From an uncultured Pseudoxanthomonas sp. (GTDB lineage: Bacteria > Pseudomonadota > Gammaproteobacteria > Xanthomonadales > Xanthomonadaceae), in the NCBI GenBank assembly GCA_946886405.1, contig CAMPIO010000066.1:1-17852 (forward strand): a stretch of DNA of 17,852 nucleotides, in the 5' to 3' direction. Below are positions 7,068 to 13,867 of the stretch, piece after piece. Under the pieces are notes generated by a model. That model was not told the DNA's origin, did no database searches, and saw nothing but the letters and a program-made list of their open reading frames with translations. How positions within the stretch are numbered: position 1 is the stretch's first letter; the number at the start of each line of letters is the position of its first letter. The translations under genes and the position numbers were made by a program.

Positions 7068-7106
7068 GACGCATTGTAGCGGCGGCCACGGGTATCCTTG
7101 TCGCCC
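7068..7106. promoter_or_regulatory. Compact divergent promoter region of lpxL and waaA
   Basis: Only 39 bp separate the two start codons. TACAAT on the minus strand (7078-7073) is a good -10 for lpxL, and TATCCT on the plus strand (7093-7098) is a possible -10 for waaA. Each is so close to its start codon that the mRNAs would have almost no leader. No Shine-Dalgarno sequence is clear for either gene, and -35 boxes are not obvious. Confidence 0.45.
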
Positions 7107-8408
7107 ATGTCGAACCGTACCGCCGAACGCCTGTTGCGTGCCCTCTACTCGGTGGTGCTGTATATCCTGACGCCCGTCACCGTCTACCACCTGATCTGGC
7201 GCGGCTTCCGCTATCCGGAGTATTTCCAGCGCTGGAATGAACGCTACGGCAGCTACGACGTGCGCGAGGGCGTCGTCGATGTCTGGCTGCACGCGGTATC
7301 CGTCGGTGAAGTGAATGCCGCAGCACCGGTCGTCGATGCGTTGCTGAAACGGCATCGCGGCCTGCGCCTGCTCATCACCACCATTACGCCGACCGGATCG
7401 CAGCGTGTCCAGGCGCTGTGGGGCGAGCGCGTGCTGCACGTCTATTCGCCCTACGATCTGCCTGACGCGGTGGCGCGCTTCCTGGGCCACTTCCGTCCCC
7501 GCCTCGCCCTCATCATGGAAACCGAACTGTGGCCCAGCCTGCTGTTCGGCTGCCACGACCGCCGCGTACCGGTCTATATCCTCAACGCCCGCCTGTCGGC
7601 GCGCTCGTTGCGTGGCTACAGCGTGCTTCGGCCGCTGATCGCGCGCACCCTGCGCACGGTACGCAAGGTCGCCGCGCAATCCGGCGACGACGCAGGACGC
7701 TTCGTGCAACTGGGCGCGCTGCCGGAGCAGGTGCGCGATGTGGGCAACCTCAAGTTCGATATTCCGGTCCCGGACAACGTGCGCGAGGTGGTGGCCGATT
7801 TCCGGCAGCACCTGGCCGGGGGACGGCGGGTGTGGATCGCCGCCAGCACGCATGAAGACGAGGAGGCGCCTGTCCTCGCGATCCATGCACGCCTTCGCCA
7901 GCGCTGGCCTGACCTGCTGCTGCTGTGGGCACCGCGGCATCCGGAACGCTTCCCGCGCGTGGCGGACGCGGCGCGCGAGGCAGGCTGGCATGTCGGCACG
8001 CGTCGTGTCGATCGCTGGCCCTCCACGGAAAACGATGTCTTCGTGCTCGACACGCTCGGCGAGCTGATGGCGTTCTACGCCTGTGCGGACGTGGCCTTCG
8101 TCGGCGGTAGCCTGCAGGCCATCGGGGGGCACAACCTGCTGGAGCCGGCGGCCGTCGGCACGCCCGCGGTGACGGGGCCGCACCTGCACAATTTCAGCGA
8201 GATCTCCCGCCGCCTCGAGGAGGCCGATGCGCTGGTGATCGCGGGGGATGCCGCCGGTGTGGGCGCCGCGGTCGAGGCACTGCTCGCCGATGAAGGCCGG
8301 CGTCGCGAGGTCGCGGACCGAGGTCGCGCGCTGGTCGAACACGGTCGCGGCGCACTCGCGCGCACGCTGGCCATGATCGCGCCGCACCTGCCGGCCCCGA
8401 TGGCATGA
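7107..8408 (+). CDS. waaA: 3-deoxy-D-manno-octulosonic acid (Kdo) transferase
   Basis: The 433-residue product is the GT30-family Kdo transferase WaaA (KdtA), which adds Kdo from CMP-Kdo to lipid IVA on the inner membrane. Landmarks are an N-terminal membrane anchor (about residues 10-30), WLHAVSVGEVNAAAPVVDAL with the catalytic-type Glu68, LITTITPTGS, METELWPSL, VWIAASTHEDEE, LLWAPRHPERF, and the C-terminal GGSLQAIGGHNLLEPAAVG. The length is typical. The ATG at 7107 is preferred over an upstream in-frame TTG at 7098. Whether it adds one or two Kdo units cannot be told. It is divergent from lpxL and coupled by an ATGA overlap to the CoA-transferase gene. Confidence 0.97.
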   Translation: MSNRTAERLLRALYSVVLYILTPVTVYHLIWRGFRYPEYFQRWNERYGSYDVREGVVDVWLHAVSVGEVNAAAPVVDALLKRHRGLRLLITTITPTGSQRVQALWGERVLHVYSPYDLPDAVARFLGHFRPRLALIMETELWPSLLFGCHDRRVPVYILNARLSARSLRGYSVLRPLIARTLRTVRKVAAQSGDDAGRFVQLGALPEQVRDVGNLKFDIPVPDNVREVVADFRQHLAGGRRVWIAASTHEDEEAPVLAIHARLRQRWPDLLLLWAPRHPERFPRVADAAREAGWHVGTRRVDRWPSTENDVFVLDTLGELMAFYACADVAFVGGSLQAIGGHNLLEPAAVGTPAVTGPHLHNFSEISRRLEEADALVIAGDAAGVGAAVEALLADEGRRREVADRGRALVEHGRGALARTLAMIAPHLPAPMA

Positions 8409-9625
8409 GCGCCCGTACGCCGCAGGCGCTGGCCGGCGTGCGCGTGCTGGACCTGACGCGCGTCCTCGCCGGGCCTTGGTGCACGCAGGTGCTCGCGGAC
8501 CTGGGCGCCGATGTCATCAAGGTGGAGCGCCCGGGCAACGGTGACGACACGCGCGGTTGGGGGCCGCCGTTCCTGCGTGATGCCGATGGCGACGACACGA
8601 TGGAGTCCGCGTACTACCTGTGCGCGAACCGCAACAAGCGATCGCTGACGGTCGACATCGCCACCGAAGAAGGGCAGGCCGTCATTCGCCGCCTGGCGAT
8701 GGAGAGCGACGTGCTGGTGGAAAACTTCAAGGTTGGCGACATGGCGCGTTATGGCCTGGATGCTGCGACGTTGCGTGCCACCAACCCGCGACTGGTCTAC
8801 TGCTCGATCACCGGCTTCGGTCAGGACGGGCCGTACGCGCAACGCGCCGGCTACGACTTCGCCGTGCAGGGACTCGGTGGTCTGATGAGCGTCACCGGCG
8901 CTGCCGATGGCGAGCCGCAGAAAGTGGGCGTGGCCGTCGCCGACCTGTTCACCGGCATGTACGCCACCGTCGCCATCCTCGCGGCGCTGCGTCATCGCGA
9001 TGCCACGGGCGAAGGACAGGTGATCGACATGGCCCTGCTGGATGCACAGGTCGCGTTGCTCGCCAACCTGGGTAGCCACTACCTGGTCGGTGGCGAAGTG
9101 CCGCCGCGGCAGGGCAACGCGCATGCCAACATCGTGCCGTACCAGGTCTTCGCCGTGGCCGACGGGCACATCATCGTCGCGGTGGGCAACGACACCCAAT
9201 TCGCGCGGTTGTGCGACCTACTGGATGAGCCTGCACTCGCCGATGACGCGCGATTCACGACGAATGCGCAACGCGTTCGGCATCGTCACATGCTCGTGCC
9301 GATGCTGCAGGCGTGCTTTCTGCAGCGCGACCGGCATGCATGGCTGTCGTTGCTTCAAGCCACCGGCATTCCGTGTGGCCCGGTCAATGACCTTGCCGAT
9401 GTGTTCGCCGATCCGCAGGTGCAGGCGCGTGGCATGGTTGTCGAAGCCGCGCATCCGTTGGCCGGCGCGGTGCCGCTGGTGGGCAGTCCGATCAAGTTGT
9501 CGGTGACACCGGTGCAACCGCCGCGCGCGCCGCCGATGCTGGGCGAGCACACCGACGACGTGTTGCACGAGGCGGGTTACGGCGGCGATGAGATCGCGGC
9601 GCTGCGGTCTCGCGGCGCAATCTGA
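8405..9625 (+). CDS. CaiB/BaiF class III CoA-transferase
   Basis: The 406-residue protein is a family III CoA-transferase. These enzymes move CoA between carboxylic acids through an aspartyl-CoA anhydride. It has the N-terminal LAGVRVLDLTRVLAGPWCTQ, DLGADVIKVERPGNGDDTR, NRNKRSLTVDI, SITGFGQDGPYAQRAGYD, and the catalytic Asp180 in VGVAVADLFTGMYA. The substrate pair is not evident; members include succinyl-, formyl- and carnitine-CoA transferases. The start ATG overlaps the waaA stop (ATGA), so the two are translated from one mRNA, although their chemistries are not obviously linked. It is followed by a REP doublet and faces the tolC gene convergently. Confidence 0.93.
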   Translation: MSARTPQALAGVRVLDLTRVLAGPWCTQVLADLGADVIKVERPGNGDDTRGWGPPFLRDADGDDTMESAYYLCANRNKRSLTVDIATEEGQAVIRRLAMESDVLVENFKVGDMARYGLDAATLRATNPRLVYCSITGFGQDGPYAQRAGYDFAVQGLGGLMSVTGAADGEPQKVGVAVADLFTGMYATVAILAALRHRDATGEGQVIDMALLDAQVALLANLGSHYLVGGEVPPRQGNAHANIVPYQVFAVADGHIIVAVGNDTQFARLCDLLDEPALADDARFTTNAQRVRHRHMLVPMLQACFLQRDRHAWLSLLQATGIPCGPVNDLADVFADPQVQARGMVVEAAHPLAGAVPLVGSPIKLSVTPVQPPRAPPMLGEHTDDVLHEAGYGGDEIAALRSRGAI

Positions 9626-9633
9626 GTTCCGAT

Positions 9634-9729
9634 TGTAGGAGCGACGTAAGTCGCGACCGCACGCCCGAACGACATCGGAATCTGCATGGAGACGGATGAT
9701 TCCCGGTCGCGACTTACGTCGCTCCTACA
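9634..9729. repeat. REP doublet (GTAG/SMAG-like, BIME-type)
   Basis: Two 26-bp arms, 9634-9659 and 9704-9729, are perfect inverted copies separated by 44 bp. Each arm starts TGTAG and carries its own small hairpin, GCGAC-GTAA-GTCGC. Such head-to-head pairs of GTAG-class REPs are common in Stenotrophomonas and relatives and are thought to be moved by RAYT (Y1) transposases encoded elsewhere. The element lies between convergent caiB-like and tolC genes, the usual position for REPs. No RAYT gene is in the window. Confidence 0.88.
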
Positions 9730-9746
9730 GGAAATCTGAGGCCAGA

Positions 9747-9782
9747 AACGACAACGGCGGGCCGAAGCCCGCCGTTGTCGTT
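9747..9782 (-). terminator. Terminator of the pcm-like/tolC operon, UUCG tetraloop
   Basis: A perfect 16-bp stem pairs 9747-9762 with 9767-9782 around four bases, which read TTCG on the minus strand, a very stable UUCG tetraloop. On the minus strand the stem ends in GTT and continues TCTGG, giving only a short U-rich tail. It starts 20 bases after the tolC stop codon. It may also stop plus-strand readthrough from the CoA-transferase gene. Confidence 0.85.
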
Positions 9783-9801
9783 GCGCCAGGGGCGCTGGGA
9801 A

Positions 9802-11148
9802 CTACTGCGAAACAGGCTGCGACGAGAGGCGCGCTTCGGCGTCGGCGGTCAGCAGGCGGTTGACGTCCTGCACATCGGCGCCATCCAGCGTGCCGGCGGC
9901 CTGCTCCAGCAGCAGGCGGTTCTGCAGGAAGTTGTAGCGGGCCTGCGCATATTCGACCTGTGCCTGGAACAGCGTGCGCTGGTTCTGCAGCACGTCCAGC
10001 ACGGTGCGGGTACCGACTTCCAGGCCGACCTGCGACGCGTCCAGCGCGCTCTGCGCGGAGACGACCGCCAGGCGGCGCGCCTCCACTTCGGTCACGCCCG
10101 CCACCAGCGCCTGATAGGCGTTGCTGGTGTTGCGGACGAGCGCACGACGGGTCTGCTCCAGGCCATCGGAGGCGCGGTCACGCTGGGCCAGCGCCTGGCG
10201 CACGCCGGACTGGGTGGCGCCGCCGGCGAAGATCGGCACGGTCAGCGTCACGCCCCAGTTGTAGCCCTCGCCATCCTGGGACAACGTGCCGGGAATGCTG
10301 TCCCAGTTGGTGCCGTTCGAATAGCCGCCGTTGAAGTTGAGGCGCGGGTAGTGGCCGGCGCGTGCGCTGGACACGCCATGCTGCGCGGATTCCAGCACGT
10401 ACTCGGCCGACTTCAGGTCCGGGTTCTGGTCGAGCGCACGATCCACCCACGCCTGCGCGTTCTGCTCCGGCGGCAACTCCGGACGGAAGTCGTCCGGCAG
10501 GCCCTTGAGGCCGCTGATCGGCTGGCCGGTGATCTCGGCCAGCGCACGATAGCTGTCGTCCAGCGCGTTACGCGCCAGGATGGTGTTGGCACGCGCACTG
10601 TCGTACTGCGCACGGGCTTCATGCACGTCGGTGATCGGCGCCAGGCCCACGTCGAGGCGCTTCTGGGCGTAGTCGAACTGCTTCTTCGACGCGGCTTCGT
10701 TGGTCTCGGCGGCCGCCAGCGATTCGATGCCGATCAGCACATTGAAGTAGGCGGCAGAGGTACGCGTGATCAGCAGGTTGTTCGCGGACGCCAGGTCGAA
10801 GTCCGCGGCCTGGCTGATGGCGCGCTGGCCGCGCAGGTTGGCGATGCGGCTCCAGTCGAAGATCGTCTGGCTGACCGAGGCACCGTAGCTGCGGCTCTTG
10901 CCGTCGCCGGTCGGATCGCCCGGCCGGCTGTTGTGGGTCAGGTCATACCCCACGCTGCCGTTGATCTGCGGCAGCAGGGCGGCGCGCGCCTGCACCGCGC
11001 CTTCCCTGTCGATCAGACGGGTGGACTCCGCGATGGACAGCTGCGGGTCGCCGGTGCGCGCCAGCTCATAGGTCTGCATCAGGTCGGTGGCGTTGGCCGC
11101 GGACGGCAAGGCCAGTGCGAGCGCGAGTACGAGGGGGCGACGGCTCAT
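9802..11148 (-). CDS. tolC: TolC-family outer-membrane channel protein
   Basis: The 448-residue product starts with a signal peptide (PLVLALALALPSAANA, cleavage near residue 20). It then shows the two tandem outer-membrane efflux domains of the TolC family. Typical segments are LMQTYELARTGDPQLSIAES, LLPQINGSVGYDLTHNS, ITRTSAAYFNVLIG, RLDVGLAPITDVHEARAQYD, NWGVTLTVPIFAGG and SQVGLEVGTRTVLDVLQNQR. TolC trimers form the exit duct for RND pumps, ABC exporters and type I secretion. An AAGGAA ribosome site precedes the ATG with good spacing. The gene follows the methyltransferase gene by 21 bp in one operon. With a TetR-controlled RND pair nearby that lacks an outer-membrane gene, it is the likely partner. 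Confidence 0.95.
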   Translation of the reverse strand: MSRRPLVLALALALPSAANATDLMQTYELARTGDPQLSIAESTRLIDREGAVQARAALLPQINGSVGYDLTHNSRPGDPTGDGKSRSYGASVSQTIFDWSRIANLRGQRAISQAADFDLASANNLLITRTSAAYFNVLIGIESLAAAETNEAASKKQFDYAQKRLDVGLAPITDVHEARAQYDSARANTILARNALDDSYRALAEITGQPISGLKGLPDDFRPELPPEQNAQAWVDRALDQNPDLKSAEYVLESAQHGVSSARAGHYPRLNFNGGYSNGTNWDSIPGTLSQDGEGYNWGVTLTVPIFAGGATQSGVRQALAQRDRASDGLEQTRRALVRNTSNAYQALVAGVTEVEARRLAVVSAQSALDASQVGLEVGTRTVLDVLQNQRTLFQAQVEYAQARYNFLQNRLLLEQAAGTLDGADVQDVNRLLTADAEARLSSQPVSQ

Positions 11149-11169
11149 GCGGGTTCCTTTTGTATTTCT

Positions 11170-11838
11170 TCAGAAGACGAACTGGGGCGCCGGTGCGGCG
11201 CCGACCAGATAGGGGAGGTCGGTTTCGAACAACGATTCGATGCGGGCGCCGTTGACATCGGCGACGTGCAGCACGGCTTCCATCGCAGGCGACACGCCTT
11301 GCACGACGAACAGGCGTCCACCCGGGCGCAGCCACTGCAGGAAACGCGAGGGAAGGGGGGCGACGGCGCCGGTCACGCAGATGACGTCGAAGCGGCGGTC
11401 GGTGTCCCAGGCCAGCGCGTCGACGGCTTCGATGCGCACGTTGCTGCCCAGTCCCGCAGCGTCGAGACGCGCGCGTGCCGCGTCGGCGAGGTCGGGGTGG
11501 ATCTCGAGGCTGACGACTTCGCGTGCCAGGTGCGCCAGGCAGGCGGTCAGGTAGCCGCTGCCGGTGCCGATTTCCAGCACGTCTTCATCGGCCTGCGGCT
11601 TGAGCGCCTGCAGGGTGCGGCCCTCGATGACGGGCTTGGCCATCACCTGGTCATGGCCCAGCGGCAGCTCCAGGTCCGCATAGGCCAGCGCGCGGTGCGC
11701 GTCGGCCACGAAGGCTTCGCGCGGCAGCGTGGCCAGCGTTTCCAGCACGCGCGCATCCAGCACGTCCCAGGGACGTACCTGCTGCTCGACCATGTTTTCG
11801 CGGGCCTGGGTGTAATCGATCGTCATGGGGGTGGTCAT
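11170..11838 (-). CDS. Protein-L-isoaspartate O-methyltransferase-like protein (divergent Pcm)
   Basis: The 222-residue protein has the Pcm (PCMT) layout: an N-terminal ARENMVEQQVRPWDVLD, then a Rossmann SAM-binding domain with VLEIGTGSGYLTA (GTGSGY at 91-96), Glu112 in SLEIHPDLA, and LKPGGRL-like WLRPGGRLFVVQG. True Pcm repairs isoaspartate in damaged proteins. Here the family's conserved substrate loop TISQP is replaced by VMAKP (65-69), and the usual VGDG after the ribose-binding strand reads AVDAL. The activity may therefore differ. Two in-frame ATGs (11838 and 11826) are possible starts. A TAAAAT box at 11868-11863 may be the promoter -10. It lies 21 bp upstream of tolC and is probably co-transcribed with it. 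Confidence 0.85.
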   Translation of the reverse strand: MTTPMTIDYTQARENMVEQQVRPWDVLDARVLETLATLPREAFVADAHRALAYADLELPLGHDQVMAKPVIEGRTLQALKPQADEDVLEIGTGSGYLTACLAHLAREVVSLEIHPDLADAARARLDAAGLGSNVRIEAVDALAWDTDRRFDVICVTGAVAPLPSRFLQWLRPGGRLFVVQGVSPAMEAVLHVADVNGARIESLFETDLPYLVGAAPAPQFVF

Positions 11839-11973
11839 CCGACGCGGAGGGCTGGGCCGGGCATTTTACCGGGCTGGCCCCGTCCGCGCTGGGCAAGGAT
11901 CGCGGCAGGTTCGGCCGTGGGCGCAGTGCCGGAAGTCACCGCAACCTCCGTCGCCCGGGGGCGCGCTTCAGTT
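11839..11973. promoter_or_regulatory. Intergenic region upstream of the pcm-like/tolC operon
   Basis: The 135-bp gap lies between the tetR stop and the methyltransferase start, both on the minus strand. A minus-strand TAAAAT (11868-11863) is a plausible -10 about 24 bases before the ATG. It is flanked by near-identical direct repeats, GGGCTGGGCC (11849-11858) and GGGCTGGCCC (11871-11880), spaced 22 bp, about two helical turns. No clear -35 and no intrinsic terminator for tetR are visible. Confidence 0.4.
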
Positions 11974-12645
11974 TCAGCGGCGGCCATACGCCCTCAGGAA
12001 CATGTCCACGGTGGCGTCGATGTGGCGGCGGGTATCGAGCGGACCGGGCTGGCTGCAGAGGCCGCAGGTCATCCGCGCATGCACCTCACCCTTGATCAGG
12101 GTGAAGAACTGGACCGAGGCCGTGGCGACGTCGGGAACGTCCAGCTGACCCTTCGCCACCAGTGCCTGCAGCAGTGCTGCGAACGCGTCGTGCGTGCGCT
12201 GCGGCCCGGCTTCCCAGAACGTCTTCTTGAGTTTGTCGTCGATGTTGCCCGGGACCATCATCATGCGGTGCGTGCTGATGGCCTCCTCGCTGGTGATCAG
12301 CGCGAAGAATGCCTGCGCGATCGCCTTCAGCTGGTCGCGCACGCTGCCGGTCAGTTCGATCTCGAACAGGGCATCCGGGAGCATCTCCTCGCACTTCGCC
12401 TGCACGGCGGCGGCGAACAGCGCCTCCTTGTCGCCGAAGTGGCTGTAGACGGTGAGCTTGGAGACGCCAGCCTCGGCAGCGATCTGGTCCATGCTCACGC
12501 CATTGAATCCCTCGCGCGCGAACAGCTGCTTGGCGGCCTCGAGGATGGCGGCGCGCTTGCCGAGGTCCTTGGGGCGGCCGGGTCCGCTCGCGACGGGCTT
12601 GGCAGGGGGCTTGGTGCGGCTGGAAGAGGGGCGTGGACTGGCCAT
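11974..12645 (-). CDS. TetR/AcrR-family transcriptional repressor
   Basis: The 223-residue protein has a Pro/Ser/Arg-rich N-terminal tail (about residues 1-28), then a TetR helix-turn-helix domain at about 32-78. The key stretches are ILEAAKQLFAREGFNGVSM and DQIAAEAGVSKLTVYSHFGD followed by KEALF. The C-terminal ligand domain resembles the AcrR-like group that responds to hydrophobic compounds. It is divergent from the RND adaptor and permease genes across a 78-bp AT-rich gap, the classical arrangement for local repression of an efflux operon and autoregulation. The ligand is unknown. A minus-strand TAGTAT only six bases before the ATG suggests a nearly leaderless transcript. Confidence 0.93.
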   Translation of the reverse strand: MASPRPSSSRTKPPAKPVASGPGRPKDLGKRAAILEAAKQLFAREGFNGVSMDQIAAEAGVSKLTVYSHFGDKEALFAAAVQAKCEEMLPDALFEIELTGSVRDQLKAIAQAFFALITSEEAISTHRMMMVPGNIDDKLKKTFWEAGPQRTHDAFAALLQALVAKGQLDVPDVATASVQFFTLIKGEVHARMTCGLCSQPGPLDTRRHIDATVDMFLRAYGRR

Positions 12646-12723
12646 GTCGTAATACTAGACTACCCGGTTCGATATTTATACTATACCGCCAAGTCCACTA
12701 ATTAAAATCGCAACGGAGCGGTC
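12646..12723. promoter_or_regulatory. AT-rich divergent promoter/operator of tetR and RND operon
   Basis: This 78-bp gap is clearly AT-rich against the surrounding GC-rich DNA. TATACT at 12677-12682 is a good -10 for the RND genes and lies inside the palindrome TATA-C-TATA (12677-12685), a candidate TetR operator half-site cluster. TAAAAT at 12703-12708 is a second possible -10. TAGACT at 12656-12661 could be a -35, but its spacing to TATACT is 15. A GGAG ribosome site (12715-12718) precedes the adaptor ATG. Confidence 0.6.
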
Positions 12724-13863
12724 ATGCGCCAGACGCGCTGGAACGGAGTGTTCGGAATCCTTCTGCTGGGCTTGGCCGCCTGCAGTGCGGAACAGCCTGC
12801 GGAAACGCCGCGGCCCGCGCTGGTGGTGCAGCCGGGCGGCGGCGCCGACGCCGCGCTGTCGGCCTATGCCGGCGAGGTGCGTGCCCGCGAGGAAAGTCCG
12901 CTGTCGTTCCGCGTCGGCGGCAACCTGGTCCGTCGCAACGTGGATGCCGGTGCGCGCGTGCAGAAAGGAGAGGTGCTGGCGGTACTGGATGCGGGCGATT
13001 TCGCCCTGCAGGCGCAGGCCGCGCAGGCGCAATTGGCGGCTGCCGACGCCGACCTGGTCCGCGCGCGCGGCGATCGCGACCGCTACGCGAAACTGGTCGG
13101 TGACAAGCTGATCAGCCAGTCCGCCTATGACGCCCAGGTCGCGGCCTACAAGGCGGCCGAGGGCCAGGCGCGTGCCGCACGCGCGCAGATGGACGTGATG
13201 CGCAACCAGGAAGGCTATTCGCAGTTGCGTGCACCGCGAGACGGCGTCATCGCCAGCCGTCAGGCGGAAGCGGGGCAAGTCGTGGCCGCAGGGCAGACCG
13301 TGTTCACCCTGGCGGCCGACGGGGGCCGCGAGGTGGCCATCGGACTGCCGGAAAACCGCATCCGTGCCTTCAGCGTCGGCCAGCCGGTGATGATCGAGCT
13401 GTGGAATGCCCCCGGCCAGCGCCTGCCCGGCACCATCCGCGAGATCGCACCGGCGGCGGACGCGCAGACGCGGACCTATGCCGCGCGCGTCAGCCTGGTA
13501 GGCGATGCGCAACAGCAGGTGGAACTGGGCCAGAGTGCCCGCGTCTACGTGCAGGAGAGCGGCACGAAGGCCGCATTGAAGTTGCCGCTGTCGGCCATCC
13601 AGCGCGGCGACGATGGCAAGACCACGGTGTGGGTCGTCGATCCCGCCAGCGGCAAGGTGCGTGCGCAGGCCGTGCAGCTGGGTCCCTATGGCGATGCGTC
13701 GGTGCCTGTCCTGGGTGGCGTGAACGCGAGCGACTGGGTCGTCGGCGCAGGCGGCCACCTGTTGCGCGAAGGACAGGTCGTCACGCCGGTGGACCGCAGC
13801 AACCGCCCGCTGAAGCCTGCGGCGGGCGGCGGGGCTGCTCCCGTCGCCACGCGCTCGGAGTAA
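12724..13863 (+). CDS. RND efflux periplasmic adaptor (membrane fusion lipoprotein)
   Basis: The 379-residue product has a lipoprotein signal peptide with lipobox LAAC (Cys20), so it should be anchored by lipid to the inner membrane facing the periplasm. The HlyD/AcrA-type order is visible: a biotinyl-lipoyl half (VRRNVDAGARVQKGEVLAVL), an alpha-hairpin (about 95-160, Ala-rich with LISQSAYDAQVAAYKAAEGQ), the second lipoyl half (YSQLRAPRDGVIASRQAEAG), then the beta-barrel and membrane-proximal domains. It bridges the RND permease to a TolC channel. Its stop is four bases before the permease start, so the two genes form one operon, with the divergent TetR protein as likely regulator. The substrate is unknown. 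Confidence 0.94.
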   Translation: MRQTRWNGVFGILLLGLAACSAEQPAETPRPALVVQPGGGADAALSAYAGEVRAREESPLSFRVGGNLVRRNVDAGARVQKGEVLAVLDAGDFALQAQAAQAQLAAADADLVRARGDRDRYAKLVGDKLISQSAYDAQVAAYKAAEGQARAARAQMDVMRNQEGYSQLRAPRDGVIASRQAEAGQVVAAGQTVFTLAADGGREVAIGLPENRIRAFSVGQPVMIELWNAPGQRLPGTIREIAPAADAQTRTYAARVSLVGDAQQQVELGQSARVYVQESGTKAALKLPLSAIQRGDDGKTTVWVVDPASGKVRAQAVQLGPYGDASVPVLGGVNASDWVVGAGGHLLREGQVVTPVDRSNRPLKPAAGGGAAPVATRSE

Positions 13864-13867
13864 CGGC

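Noticed and set aside
7068..8387. A 440-codon upstream extension of the minus-strand lpxL frame, giving a possible 750-residue fusion
   Set aside because: The extension is antisense to waaA and has no domain-like sequence. LpxL similarity begins near the ATG at 7067, and a -10 box lies just before it.
2582..9625. Possible novel defence or secondary-metabolite system in the dense overlapping gene block
   Set aside because: Every gene in it fits a known family and most fit LPS/LOS biogenesis; no nuclease, ATPase, toxin or synthase domain was seen.
9634..9729. Possible CRISPR repeats or a transposon end pair
   Set aside because: Only two copies exist, in inverted orientation with internal hairpins and no transposase gene or target duplication; REP doublet is the better explanation.
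9775..12705. A 976-codon open frame on the plus strand across the tolC, methyltransferase and tetR genes
   Set aside because: It is antisense to three recognisable genes. Its translation is low-complexity Arg/Gly/Gln/His-rich sequence typical of GC-rich shadow frames, with no family motif.
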